Source of the DNA: Scalesia atractyloides
Taxonomy: Eukaryota; Streptophyta; Magnoliopsida; Asterales; Asteraceae
Assembly (NCBI GenBank): GCA_947069175.1
Contig: CAMTDV010000013.1
Span: 59,814,888-59,878,887, forward strand
Length of the DNA stretch: 64,000 nucleotides
Direction of reading: 5' to 3'
The notes under the pieces are model-generated. The model worked only from the letters and a program-made list of their open reading frames with translations, had not been told where the DNA came from and did not search any database. Numbering within the stretch: the stretch's first letter is position 1; each line of letters begins with the position of its first letter. This document shows positions 23,441 through 35,700 of the stretch, piece by piece. Both the position numbers and the translations under genes were made by a program.

Positions 23441-26400
23441 ACAAGATTAGTTTGAGATGGGGACCCAAGCCTTAGTGGTCTTGGGTCGTCCCTTATCATC
23501 GAGAAATGTAATCTCAATTTCTTGATGATTAACAAACTGAGAAACTCCTTTTGAACCATTACCGGTCTTCTATTTCCAAGATCCTTGTTTATTACCAGAT
23601 TTACTATTATTTACAGTTTTAAGAGTGTCTGGTTTTATTGACTTTGAAGATCTTTGATCCTTTTTCGAAGAATCCAATTTTAAAGCTTTCTCAACTGCTT
23701 TTACTTGTTTACGTTTTTGTTTCTCTTTTTGATCTTTACTAATTCGTTTATCTTGTGTTGGAGAAACATATTTACGTTTGCAAGTTGGTTCATGAGGGGC
23801 TTTCTCTATACATCTTGATTTGGCTGGATTTTGACAATCCTTTATAATGTGGCCAAATTTTCCAATTTGAAACATGTTCTCCTTTCACAAAACTAGGAGA
23901 TCGTGTTTCTCGGCTTGATGTTGAACTTGTGGATCCCGAGGTACTACGTTCATTTTCATTATATCCATCAGTGTGTTGGGTGTAATTGTTTTGACTATTT
24001 CTTTTCAAAATCTTAACTTTCTTTACAAAATCAACATTAGATTTTCCTTGAAAAGTTTCGACTTTATCGGTACCTTTAGAACTTACAAATTTAACAGTTT
24101 TAGCCTTTTTCTGGTAACGAGAGCCTTTTGCTTCAACCTTCGGTTGAGAAGTTGTGGGATTTTCAACTCGCTTCCATTCTTTTTCTATTGAAGCAGATAA
24201 TGGTTGTGATTTGGTCGGCTTTTTCTTTTCTACAGGTTTAGTTGTTGACTTTTCAAAAACCTGATCTATAGAGATTGGATTTACGTTTTTTAATTGGAAA
24301 ATCTTTGTTTGAATAGATTTTCTTATCTCCAACCAAGGTATATAACACATTATCTACTTCTTGTGTAGACACACTAGTCTTCACAGATTTCTTAGGAACT
24401 GTCTCTTGATTCTCAACAGATTGAGTACTAGGAGTAGCAGACGATTCTACTCTTTTCCTTTCATCAAGAGGTTGATCATGATCATCATTTCTTGATTCAT
24501 CATCTGATGTATCATCCTCTTCTTCATCAGATGATGAACTTTCTGGCTTGCTTGGTTCTTGAGAGGAATTGCCTAGTTTGGACCCTAACCCTGCTGCAAA
24601 TTTCTCAGGATTCAAAGGTATAGAGGGTTTAAAACGAGGCATCTCCTCTTCATCAGGCATTTTGGTATAGTTGTGTTTCATAGGGGGTGGACACGAATTA
24701 TACCCTATGCATTGAGCATCTCCTTTTAGTTTTTGAACTTCAATGATATGATCAAGCACATATTGGGAGTTAGAATAACTTTCCAATTTGCGTTTGACTG
24801 AATCATATTCGCATTTGGCGATGGCTAACTCTTTCTTTGTTTCTTCTAGGAGATTAATGTAGTTATTAATTCCTGTCTATTTATTCAAAACTGTTTTTGT
24901 CAATTCAGAAACACTTTTCTTAAGGGTTTCTATTACAGATTTGAATTCTTTTTCATTTCTAGTTAGCGCCAAATTCGCCTCTTTGCATTTTGATAGTTCA
25001 ACAACCAAATTCTGATTATGACTGTTGACGGTTTCATATTTTTTTTCAACTCAACACAGTCATTGCAAACATTTGCCTGTTTTGAAGAACCTTCAACATT
25101 TGCCATAAAGGCGGTGTGATGAGGAAAAACTGCATCATCTGTAGAGAGTGCCTCTGTCTCTTTTACTGCAGCTTTTACATTACCCGTCATACATACCTCC
25201 TCACTTTTCAACAACTCAGCTTCTCTTAGCAACTTTTCAACCTCAGCATCACTTCCTTTCTTCTCACTATAATCAGATCCATAACCATCGGAACTTGAAC
25301 AATCTTCATCAGAACTACCAGCATCCCCAGATGTATCGTCATTGTTAGGAGTGTTGATGCTGTGATCATGCTTGATTTGATACACGATCCTTGCATAGCA
25401 TGCAGTTCTTCCGTTGTTCTCAGTTCCCAACTGTACTGACCAATCGCATCCTTCATCAGATTGAACTACCAAAGCTCTATGTGTGTTTGAAGGTCCTGAT
25501 TGATTGGTGTTTTTAGAGTTGCCAATAGCTACTAGTCTTCTTTCGTTGTTGTACTGTGTTGTGTTGGATGGTTGAGACTGATTGCGAAAGGGGTTGTGAT
25601 TTCCTTCCTTGCTAGGTCTTGTGCATTCCCGCTTGAAGTGACCTCTTTCTCCACAGTTGAAGCAAGTAACAGCGGTTTTGTCAAAGCCGTATTTTGTATC
25701 CTTCTTGCTTTCCAAACTGGTTCTACCCGTTCTTCTCATATAATCCTTCGCTCTTCTCATAGCACTTGCAAATGCCCACTTGATGTCCATCAGCTCCATT
25801 TCATCTCGGTCAATTTGTTCATATTCTTCGTTTGTCAAATTGATGTTCCCTATTTAACCTCCAACTAAACCACAATACGCACTGACCATGGTATTTAGAA
25901 GTTCTGCATGTTCCTGTGCAACTTCTACGTTGATTTTGGAGAGGTTTGACGTGTCAAGTTTGACAGTGTTGGGATTTTCCAATTGACTGTTGTTTCCACA
26001 GAAAGCTTCTTGAGGAGCTTGCTGTGGAGCTTTATGCTCCCCTTGGCTGTGGAAGAAAGGCTTTCGGATCAAAAGCTTGTCCATAGGCTTGATTACTCGA
26101 ACCTGTAGATTGACTTGATTGGACAGGCTGGGGTAGGAAAGGGTTCACGTTTGCACAAACGCTGTCTGCAGCTTCGGTTGCTGACTTGAGCTTGTACCTG
26201 CATTTATACCTCCAAAATACATTTCAGGGTTTTGAGGAGCAGAGACTCGTTGTGCCTTCCGGAGTTCTTCTTCATTCTCATTCTCCAGTTTCTGCACAAA
26301 TTCATAATACTAATTGAGTCCAAAACACCTGTATGTTTTAAAAGATCAATAAATTGACCCCATTTTGGTGGTAAAGCATCAGCAAATCGCATCACAATTT

Positions 26401-27061
26401 CTTATGATGCTGCTAACACTTTATATGAGTACATCTTGCTGAGAAGATGATAAAACCGAGTGGTCATATCATTCAAGGTTTCGTTCTCCATGAACATGAA
26501 ACCTTCAAACTCTTTCTTGAGCAGATCATGCCGAATCTTCCTGGTAGCAGTGTTACCTTCACCTCTTGCTTCCAAAGTGTCCTACAAATTTTTCATTGTA
26601 GTACAATACACAAACGGATGATAAATGTCTTTATGCAGAGCTTGTGTGAGGATAGCAAATGCCTTTTTCTCTAGGTCGTAAGCTTTCTTGTCACTTTCGA
26701 CTAGATTGGCCAATGTGGTTGGATTTGATCCAGCTTCTTCAAGTGCTTCATTGTAGGGGGTAGTGAAACACGTCCACAATTCTATGTTCTGTCCAAGAAC
26801 GTATGTATGAAAACGACTTTTCCAGGAAGGATAATCGTTCATATGATTTAGCTTGGGCGGACGGTTGTTACTCCCTGTTTAACTTTCGCTCATTAACAGA
26901 GTTTGGATGCTTTGATTTTGATTCGCAACATACGCCCATTGATTTGCAGAGATCATTGTTGTATGTTGTGGCATCAAAGATTTTACCCATGATGTTGCGG
27001 AGCTTTGCGAAGACTCCTGATTTGAGTTTGAACAACTCCAATCCCACGGGTTAGAACTCAT
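23441..27061 (-). pseudogene. SIRE-A gag and gag-pol linker with two zinc knuckles
   Basis: The gag begins near 27061 (MSSNPWDWS) and runs through frames 26842-26582 (WKSRFHTYVLG, capsid-like UBN2 domain), 26395-26204 and 26084-25854. Frame 25838-24963 has a complete zinc knuckle CFNCGERGHFKREC at 25664-25623. A long Ser/Asp/Glu-rich, partly coiled-coil region follows (about 25500-24000). A second knuckle-like motif at about 23875-23830 (GKFGHIIKDC) has lost its second Cys through an apparent one-base deletion. Several stops and frameshifts separate the parts. The very long region between gag and protease fits the Sirevirus lineage. Confidence 0.75.
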
Positions 27062-27715
27062 TATATTTTCTTGTTTAATGAAAATTTAAAGGTTTAAAGT
27101 TTCACAATTATAATTACCTTTTAAAATTTTCAGATTAGAAAATATGACAAATTCTTAAAATCACAAAGCTTTGAAAAACACGAAAAACAATCGAAAACAG
27201 TTTCGTGCGAGATAACTGTTTACAATGAAACAAGGATGTTTCGTGCGGATCAGGTGGTTCGTGCGGGTCAGATGATTCGCACGAATATTTTTAGTCTCAC
27301 AAACTGTTTTGTCTGCGTTTTTCAGGGGAATCTTTTCAGAAATGGTTAGGTGAGAATTCCTTTCTTGTGTAGACCTGCTTTTTCGAAATTACCTGTTGTC
27401 TTACCCACTTTTAGTTAAAACACAGATTTTTAATCAGTCAACAGTCCAAGTCCAGATCCAAGTCAGAAAAAGTCAACCTTACCAAACTAATCAGATTCAA
27501 ATTTTTGCAGATTTCTTCTTCAAGGGTGTTCTTCAGAAAAATTTTACCATAAAACTTTCTACATGCAACAGATTTTAACCAACTTTTAAGTTCGTTAACT
27601 ATCAAAACTTATGTTTTCTGCTGGAGGCTCAAGAACACTTCAGAAATCTTCAAACTAGCTCAGACACAACTAAGCCCGGTTTTGAACAAGAAAGAGCCAA
27701 AGCTCTGATACCACT
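27062..27715 (-). promoter_or_regulatory. SIRE-A leader and primer-binding site
   Basis: A non-coding leader of about 650 bases lies between the 5' LTR and gag. The primer site TGGTATCAGAGC (rc of 27702-27713), two bases from the LTR, is complementary to the 3' end of initiator Met-tRNA. The leader contains TTCGTGCG motifs related to the LTR palindromes (27200-27290). Confidence 0.8.
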
Positions 27716-28470
27716 TGTAGGTCCACCTGCAGATGGTGTTAAACCAGTTCCTTGTTCATATGACACACACACAAGTGCGGAATCCAAGTGTGCATGCAAC
27801 CAAAGCAAAGTAAAGAACACGGGGTAACCAAAGATTCACTATCTTGATTAATGATTGAGAACAAATACAAACATATACACACAATGCTCGTATGACTCAA
27901 ACAAACTTGTTGCGTTCTTGTGTCTTCGTCTTCAGAGATAACCAACTCAAAGGGTAACAAGCTCTCTAGGCTGACCAACTAGCTCTCTGGCAACCCCAAC
28001 TAAGAGGTACATGTCTGCTTATATAGTGTCTGTCTAGTTTCGTACGAAATACGAGTCTAGACATACTGAACACAATATTTCACACGAGACACATCTCCAA
28101 AAGAATTGGTACGGAACAGGTGTTTCGTACGAAATACTTCATTTCGTACGAAACAAGTAACTCACTTATTACTTGAGACTGTTTCGTACGAATCCTGTGG
28201 TTTGCACAAAATACTTGATTCGTACACATCCTCTGACTCGCATAGAATCCTGATTCTTGGAGAACGTGTGTAGACATGACGTTTACAAGACTTATCAGTA
28301 TGCACACATGCAACTGGTTAACACAGACAAGCTAAGATGTCATACTAGATCAAGATAGAAGGATATCCCAATCTATTCGACACGACCAAACCTATACAGA
28401 CACTTGAGCAAAGACCGTACAATTACAACTGTAATTAAGAACAAGCGACAGACACAAAACTGTATCAACA
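27716..28470 (-). repeat. SIRE-A 5' LTR (right copy)
   Basis: 755 bp, the same length as the left copy. Differences seen by eye are nearly all transitions. As the 5' LTR it would carry the promoter; a TATA-like sequence lies on the minus strand near 28020, directly downstream of the CGTACG palindromes. Confidence 0.92.
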
Positions 28471-28475
28471 CAAAA

Positions 28476-29684
28476 AGAGTTGAACATGAGGCAAAGGTGA
28501 TGGATGGAAATTTTAAGTGACTACGACTGTGATATCCAATATCACGAAGGTAAAGCTAATGTAGCAGTTGACACTTTAAGTCATAAGTATCATGAGAAGC
28601 CGAAATGAGTACGTGCTCTCAAATTAAATCTGCAAATTGATTTAATTGAACAATTGAAGAGTACCCAGAAAACAGCAATCAAGGATGATGCTGAAAGGTT
28701 AATAGGAATGATGAAGGAGTTAGAAAAAGGAACAGATGGAATTTGAAAATTCCATAAGAAAAGAATTTGGGTACCTATCCAAGGAAATCTAAGACATAGA
28801 ATTTTAGAGAAGGCTCATAAATCTAAGTATATGATGCATCCTTGTAGTGATAAGATGTATCAAGACGTGAGAAAGAATTTTTGGTGGATAGGAATGAAAA
28901 AGGATATAGCTAGTTACGTCTCCAAGTGTTTAACTTGTTCGCAAGTTAAAGCTGAACATAAAAAACCTTCAGGTTTACTTCAACAATTATAAATGCCAGT
29001 ATGGAATTGGGAATTAATAACAAAGGATTTCGTTAGCAAATTACCCAAAACAAGAAAAGGTAACGATGCAATCTGGGTGATTGTGGATCGATTAACCAAG
29101 ACAACCCATTTTCTACCAATGAAGGAAACCTTTAGTATGGAAAGATTTGCTAAGTTATATGTAGATAAAATAGTTTCATTACATGAGTCCCATTATCCAT
29201 TGTGTCTGATAGAGATAGTCGTTTCACTTCTCATTTTTGGAAAAGTTTCCAAAAAGCTATGGGAACACGATTAAAGTTAAATACAGCTTATCATCCTCAA
29301 ATAGATGGACATAGTGAAAGAAAAATCCAAACATTGGAAGACATACTGAGGGCATGCGTAATAGACTTTGGAGGAAATTGGGTGATCATTACCATTAATA
29401 GTTCTCCTATAACAATAGTTATCACACTAAATTAATGTCGCTCCATTTGAAGCACTTTATGGATAAAAGTGCCAAACTCAAGTGTGTTGGGCAGAAATAG
29501 GAGAAAAGCAGTTATCAGGTCCTAAGATTGTAAAAGAAACAACTGATAAGATAATTCAAGTTAAGGAAAGACTGAAAACAGCACCAGATCGTCAAAAGAG
29601 TTATGCCGATCATCGACGTAAGCCATTAGAATTCCAAGTAGGAGACAAAGTACTATTAAAAGTTTCTCCTGGTAAAGGAGTAGT
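28476..29684 (+). pseudogene. gypsy RNase H end and integrase, broken
   Basis: RNase H resumes right after SIRE-A (RWMEILSDYDCDIQYHEGKA). The integrase zinc finger follows (HRILEKAH ... CLTCSQVK, about 28795-28945). The first catalytic Asp lies in ITKDFVSKLP (about 29014), the second in SDRDSRFTS (29205-29230) and the Glu in DGHSERKIQTLED. Stops at 28607, 28746 and 28992, and a frameshift near 29200-29270, disrupt it. The integrase C-terminal domain (LEFQVGDKVLLKVSPGKGVV) is cut at 29684 by a solo LTR and resumes at 33586. Confidence 0.85.
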
Positions 29685-32600
29685 TGTCACACCCCCGTGT
29701 TATCCCATTCGTATCAGAGCCGGTCGTGAACCGAATGGCATCTTCATCGCACAGCGGAAGCAGACGTGATGACTAAGGTCTCTAATAAATGAGCACCCAC
29801 TATATACTCGAATCCCCATGGGTTCCACTATTTCAACCGTGCGATACTTGCAATCATAACCTGAGAAAGAACATGCGAAAAAATCAACATAAAGTTGGCG
29901 AGCTCATAGTTTGTTTGTTTTCGTTTTCATATGAGTCATATAACATTTGAGCATTTTGGGTTCGAAAACCGGTTTGTGGGTCATAGTATTCCAAAGCATT
30001 TGAAATATCATGTCTGTATAACAGTATTGAAATGTTTTCCATGTCGTTTGCAAATCCATGCATATAACTGTTATGTTTATAGACCGGTGATAAAATGTTT
30101 TCAATCGTATCTGTAAATAAACCGGCATTGAAATGTTTTGTGTCATAATTGTAAACCGGTATTGAAATCTATGTCGTTTTCCTATGGAATCTAGGGATCT
30201 GTCAGTGTGTAGCTAATACACTGACCTATGTGCCATAAGTAAGTAAATAACCAAACCGAGACAACTTTGTCATCAATAGGGCTCACAAAAGCACTCCTAA
30301 CCGGTTAACATACTAGGAGTGGAGCGTGTCTCAAACTCGATAGATCTACACCTTTTGCACCTTGGTCACTAAGTGACTAATGGTTACCAATGTCATAATC
30401 CTACTTACGCACAATGATCTGTTATAATCTAATCCCATAGCTACATACCGTTGTTATAAATATGTGTTATTGGGCCTAGCTCATGTTTTCTTGTCATTGG
30501 GCCTAGCCCATGTTATAAATAAAATTGGGGCCTCGACCCTAGTTGTGACTATGACAATCCCGTCACTAATCATAAAACTCATGCATGTTTCGAAAAGCTT
30601 TGTTTAGCTGTGAAAACTGGTAAGTTTAGCATAAACCGTTCATAAACCATTTGAGTTCATTGAAATCTGTTTGTAACATGGTTTAGAATTATATGATTTT
30701 CGTTCATCGAAACATTTTATGCTTTCGCAAAACTTGCATGTCTTTCCACCCCTGAAAACATTTATAAAAATGTAAAACGGTAAAAAGTGGGGGTTATGAA
30801 CTCACCTTGATGTCCTTGTGCAAGGCTAGCTTAATGTGATTTCCATAGTGTTGTCTCCACAACTTGACTTGCTAGCATGCAATCTAAGGTATTCCTAAAA
30901 TGGAATAACTTGTAAGTATCTAAGAATGACGTAGCTATACTACGTGATACCGAGCTCTACCGAATCGTTACTCATGCGATTCTATGAAATTGTTATTGAC
31001 TTAACTCGGTTAACCAACCTATGGTTTTCTTAGAAACGATTCTGTTTTCGAGCAACTTGAAATATATATTATATATAACATAACTATATTTCATGAGTTC
31101 GTATTTAGTCGTCAAGTACGTCGACGGATAATAGTACGACTCTTCATATTTTTCGTAAGGTACATTATATATATATACTCGAAAATATATCCGTATTGAT
31201 AATACGTTTGGTATTCGCGCGTTAGTCTTGCGGAGTTGCTTCGTACTTCGTTTGGCGTTGAAATCGAATATAAACAATATATTATTGTTATAATATCATT
31301 CGAAAGTATTCGTACGTGTCCGCGTCGTCGACGTTAGATATAAATATAACTATATTTATTCTATAAAAGTATTGACGTCTCGCCATTCGTATATATATGT
31401 AATTATATTTGTGTTATACGATTGCAGAATTTGAGATGTCTTTGATATACGATTTTCGAATTTCGTCGTTTGAAATACTACGCACTTTGTATTCGTCTTG
31501 TAAAAGCGTTCGAAAATTTGGCGTTTCGAAATAAATAGTAACAATATACTTATTTTATAACATTGTTCGAATAATTTTATCGAGGTTTGAAATCAAATTC
31601 CCGAATTCGGCTTTGAATTGAACATAGATAAATATTATTTATCTTGTAGTCGATTGCCGAACGTTTGTCATTTTGAAATCACGCTCGTTGAAAGGTTGTC
31701 GGCTCGAGTTTTGAAAGTTTTAATAGCGTCGTCAAATAAATGTATACCTATATTTATTTTATAATAACCATTTGAAATCGGACGTTTAATCTTTGAAATG
31801 TGTCGCGTTTTCATATTGCGTATTTTACGAAAATCGGGCAGAGTTTCCTTTGTTTTTTGATGATCCCAACAACACAAGTTGTCGATTTATTTATCAAAAC
31901 ACAACCTACAATGTACGCTAACAAACAATATATATATAATTTTTCGTCGGGTTTCGAATATAATTTTCGCCGATTTAATTTCCGATTTATTTCATTTAAC
32001 TAACGTTGGTTTGATTTTTAATGAATAGTTTTACGCGAATAACGTAGTAGGTTCGATTTATTATTGTTTTTTATAATTTTTGGCTATACGTATTCGTTAA
32101 TAGGTCGGGTCGAGCTCGGTTTCGCGATAACTTAATATTACGATTTATATAAACTATATAATTAAATTTCGCGTCGTAATTAGTTTTTACCGAGTCGTGG
32201 GTTGACCCATTGACCAGATTTGACTGGGTTTGACCAGTTGACCGCGTTGACTTTTATTGACCGAACCGAAACTGAACCGAGTCGAGCGAAAACTGCCCCG
32301 AATGAACCGAGTGAGCCGTAACTCGAACCGTGACACGCATCCGAACCTGAAACAAATATTTAGACTTTTAAACTGAACGGAAAATGTTTCGAACTTGAAC
32401 CGAAACCAAACCCGAAACCTGAACTTGAACTGAACCCGAAACCTGAATCGAGATCTAAACTGCACCGGGTTTGAACTGGGTTGAATCGGAGACCCAAAAC
32501 ACTACCGCCGCCTTCGTCAGTCGCCGGAAAAACCGCGGCCGCCATACTACTGTCACCACTGAAACCGCCGCTGCCGTTGCTAGTCGAGCCGGACCACTGC

Positions 32601-33580
32601 CGTCGCCACACTACCGCCGACGCTGACACCCCCATCCCGACAAACCCAACCCGAAACAATCCCCCAACACCGCTGATGACACTCGATCCAGATCCCGTGG
32701 CCGCACCGCCGCCGCTGCTCTCTCTCTCTCTCTCTCTTCACTGCTCTGTCTCTCTCTAGATGTATGCGTATGCGGTGAGTGTGTGTGTGTTAGAAGGGAG
32801 ACAAGAAAGGTTGCAGGGGTGTCGTGTGTGTGTGTGTGTCTGCCCGAAAGTCATGTTTTATCGAAACTTATTTATTTGGACTTGAAAGCGTTTAAAATTA
32901 TAACGGAAGTCGGGTTTCGACGCTTAATCCGTTTGTTACGTTAAAGTTTGCGTAAAATCTTTACTGTTATCATTTTTATCCGTTTTTCGATCCGGTTTTT
33001 ACCGCGAGTAGCTGTCTTGTTTTCTCATTTGTAACACTTTTTGCATTAGAGACGGCGGAGCTCTGTTAGTGTGGATTCTTGATGTATATGATTGAACATT
33101 AATAAACTGACAATTAATCTGCTAAACTCGTGTATTTGTCACTATTACATGTAATTTCCGCTTCAAAATTTGAAAACGAAGCCAAATATACCAAAATATA
33201 TATTATTATTTAGACGTAATTCTAGCCCGTGGCTTTCGTTTCGTTGTCGGTGCGTTCCTGCGGACGCGTTTTTTGTTCATGTAAGCGTTTTGTGACGTTC
33301 GAAGCATGATTGTTCATCAAAATCATAACTGTATGATAAATACAAGTACAAAATTTGTGTTTTCAGGCGTTATCAGTATTTGTTCGGCATCAGTTTGCTT
33401 ATCATTCAAATTCGTGTTTAGTGTCTTCGATTATCGCCGAATCGCGTAACGTGAAGCAACTAGACGTTTCTAGGCTTTCCAATGGCCTGATCAAGTTAAT
33501 TTATGTCTAATTATGTTGTTTATGATGATATTATTGTTCATTACGCGCTTAATTACAATCGGAAACTGCCGGTTGTCACA
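29685..33580 (+). mobile_element. solo LTR, 3.9 kb, in the gypsy integrase
   Basis: It begins TGTCACACCCCC and ends GGTTGTCACA. A perfect 5-bp duplication GTAGT flanks it (29680-29684 and 33581-33585). Removing it and one duplication restores an open integrase frame across the junction. There is no primer site, coding domain or second LTR, so it is best explained as a solo LTR left by recombination. Contents include a CCG-rich patch (about 32500-32720), CT/GT microsatellites (32717-32840) and AT-rich non-coding sequence. The short frames inside have no recognisable domain. Confidence 0.85.
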
Positions 33581-33585
33581 GTAGT

Positions 33586-33934
33586 TCGATTTCGTAAGAA
33601 AGGAAAGTTAAGTCCAAGATATGTTGGACCATTTGAAGTTATCAAGCGAATTGGTCTAGAAGCCTATTAGGTATAATTACCATGTATTTCATGTTTGCAA
33701 CTTATGGAAATGTTTAGCCAACAAATCTCTGATAGTAACTCCTCAAGATATAGAGTAAGTGAGAAATTAAAATTTGTTGAGAAACCTATACAGATCGAAG
33801 ATAGAAAAAATCAAGAATCTCAAACATAAGAGATTAGTTCTAGTCAAAGTGAAATGGAATTCGAAAAGAGGACCAGAATATACATGGGAACTGGAATCGA
33901 ATTTGAAGCGAAAGTATCCCTACTTATTTCAATG
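33586..33934 (+). pseudogene. gypsy integrase C-terminus with chromodomain-like tail
   Basis: After the solo LTR the frame continues RFRKKGKLSPRYVGPFEVIK with a stop near 33667. The end of the protein can be followed in broken frames to VKWNSKRGPEYTWELE and KRKYPYLFQ (about 33848-33934). That tail is the end of the chromodomain-like region found in plant chromoviruses, which in intact elements is thought to guide insertion into chromatin. It directly precedes the polypurine tract and 3' LTR. Confidence 0.75.
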
Positions 33935-33971
33935 AATCTCGCGGACAAGATTTAAAACAAGGTGGGGAGGA

Positions 33972-34592
33972 TGTAACAACCCTAAAAAAGGTCTCACAAT
34001 GATTTGTAATCAAAACCCCAAACACGCATGACGAGACCCAGAATGAAAATAAGATTTTGTCGCAGGGGCGCGAGGACCTTGTAGCCGCCAAAGACACGTG
34101 TCGAACACGTGTTGTCGACGTGCCAAACCTACCCTTGTGACTCATGCCACCTATACACTAGCTAGACCCTCTCGCAGGCTGCGAGAGGGAAGCCTTTACT
34201 TGTCGTGGGGCGCGAGACGCCTTAAAATTAGCTATAAATTAAGCGAGCTCTACACAGTTCAACTCGTTCATTTTTTTCTTTTCTACCTCGATATTTTGGT
34301 GTAATACTGCTATTATACCTGAAGTTCTAAACATCTACTCGTACTCAGCGTGTTAACCCGACCACTTGTACGCTACCAAGTCTGATCAATCTATAAACAA
34401 TTCAACAGATGTTTAAGTGCTGCCTGAATAAGACTATACTTTGTCATCACATTGTGGTTTTGATCTCGTGATTATCGTTAAAGTTTGAATTGGGTTAATA
34501 CACTAATACGTGTGCATTGTGTGTTTAATTAGGAACCCAAGAATTAGACCAGGAGGCTATTACTATAATCCTTAAATCTGCAATGTGAGTCA
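33972..34592 (+). repeat. 3' LTR of the gypsy element, truncated
   Basis: It begins TGTAACAACCC after the tract GGTGGGGAGGA. It matches the 5' LTR without the hAT insertion up to AATGTGAGTCA at 34592, where element X begins. The remaining 600 or so bases of this LTR were not found to the right. Confidence 0.85.
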
Positions 34593-34779
34593 TGTAACAT
34601 TTGTCAAAAACGGGTTTCCAAAACCCGCTCCGTTTTGTAATCGAATATCAAGTTATAAATGTCACGTTGAATATTTATGATTATTTTGACTTAAAATGAT
34701 ACATAATTAATAAGTAAACTAAACTATAAAAATTATATTTGATAAAAAGTTAAAACAAAATAAATAAAAAGGAAATGTT

Positions 34780-34860
34780 GCTGCCGGGACTCGAACCCGG
34801 GTCAGCCAGAACTGAATCCAAAGACTTAGCACACACTCACATCACCACTCCGCAACTTGC
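34780..34860 (-). repeat. tRNA-like segment (Ser/Leu-type) in element X copy 1
   Basis: On the minus strand it has an A-box-like GCGGAGTGGTGATG, then TGCTAAGT, which resembles the anticodon loop of tRNA-Ser(GCU). It also has a perfect T-arm: a CCGGG/CCCGG stem around loop TTCGAGT. Acceptor pairing is poor. It looks tRNA-derived rather than a working tRNA gene. The copy at 63583-63663 keeps the same A and B boxes. Confidence 0.55.
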
Positions 34861-35700
34861 TGTTTTCTGTTATCTCTAGGAAATAAATAACATTTATACA
34901 CAAACTCGGTTAAACCGGTTGCACCAACTGAGAAACTGTAATCGGCAATTCAATCGTCTAATCGTTTGATTAATCGCTCATTCACGTTTATAACCGATGA
35001 ACCGATGATTTTAATCAATTCAGAAGTGATTGAACATCAATTTTCTTTATTATCGGTTTTTATAACCGAAAAATAATCAAGTCCAGATTACTCCAATCAA
35101 AACCATGCTCGCGACTCAGAAACGTCATACCAACATTCCATTTCACTTTCATCACATTTTCAGACCATCAGAACGTCTAAATCAACTCGCCGGAAATTTC
35201 TGTAAGGTTCGCCGGAAAACCGTATTTGTCCTCAAGTCGGTAAGTTCTTCAATACCATCGTAATCTAACAGTTGTTAAGATGTTTCTAACTCAAACCACC
35301 CATTTGAAATCGAATTCAGGCACCGTTATCAGATAATTCCAGTTCGCCGGAAATTTCCTGAAAGTCTTTATTTCCGTCTGTGAAACGGTAAGGACCTTCA
35401 ATCACACTGTTAACGTTTGTTTATCACTTCAATTCCATGATTGGCTAATCAAAATGGTGAATTGTTTTGGTTCAGTTGAGGTGCACAAAAACAGAGACGA
35501 CGCATTGCCGGAAATTCTGTGATATATCATTCCCACGGTATGTTACTTCCAACACCGTCTCTGCCATTTCGTTTTAGCCTTAAGAATGTTTGTTAATCGT
35601 AAAAACAAGAAACGGATCAGTGATTCAGTCGACTGAAATTTGAATGAAGAAGACGAAGTTAGTTAAGTTATAAGTTTATTTAAAACCAGTAAAATGAACG

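Larger units (their letters stand above)
17552..28470 (-). mobile_element. SIRE-A: complete Sirevirus-type Ty1/copia retrotransposon
   Basis: A 10.9-kb insertion with two 755-bp LTRs (17552-18306 and 27716-28470) and a perfect 5-bp duplication CAAAA (17547-17551 and 28471-28475). It is read on the minus strand. Next to the right LTR is the primer site TGGTATCAGAGC (rc of 27702-27713). Next to the left LTR is a polypurine tract, with three more upstream. Domain order is gag, protease, integrase, RT, RNase H (copia order). The long gag-side region, multiple polypurine tracts and long 3' untranslated region point to the SIRE/Maximus lineage. The LTRs differ by about 15 substitutions by eye, without indels, so insertion is fairly recent, but the ORFs are broken. 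Confidence 0.92.
11655..34592 (+). mobile_element. Ty3/gypsy (chromovirus-like) retrotransposon, host of four nested insertions
   Basis: The 5' LTR is 11655-13621 and the 3' LTR starts at 33972. Both open TGTAACAACCCT. The primer site TGGTATTAGAGCCA (13627-13640) pairs with Met-tRNA, and a polypurine tract (GGTGGGGAGGA) precedes the 3' LTR. Domain order is gag, nucleocapsid, protease, reverse transcriptase, RNase H, integrase, chromodomain-like tail, which is the Ty3/gypsy order. The element is interrupted at 11943, 17552, 29685 and 34593 by other elements. Every ORF carries stops or frameshifts. The 5' flank is GTTGA (11650-11654); the matching 3' duplication cannot be seen because the 3' LTR is cut. 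Confidence 0.9.

Noticed and set aside
21113..25868. Plus-strand frames across the SIRE-A coding region
   Set aside because: Antisense to well-supported integrase, RT and gag motifs.
32481..32759. 92-codon plus-strand frame rich in Pro/Ala, and the overlapping minus-strand Gly/Ser frame
   Set aside because: Both come from the CCG-rich block of a solo LTR and end in a CT microsatellite; no domain or splice context.
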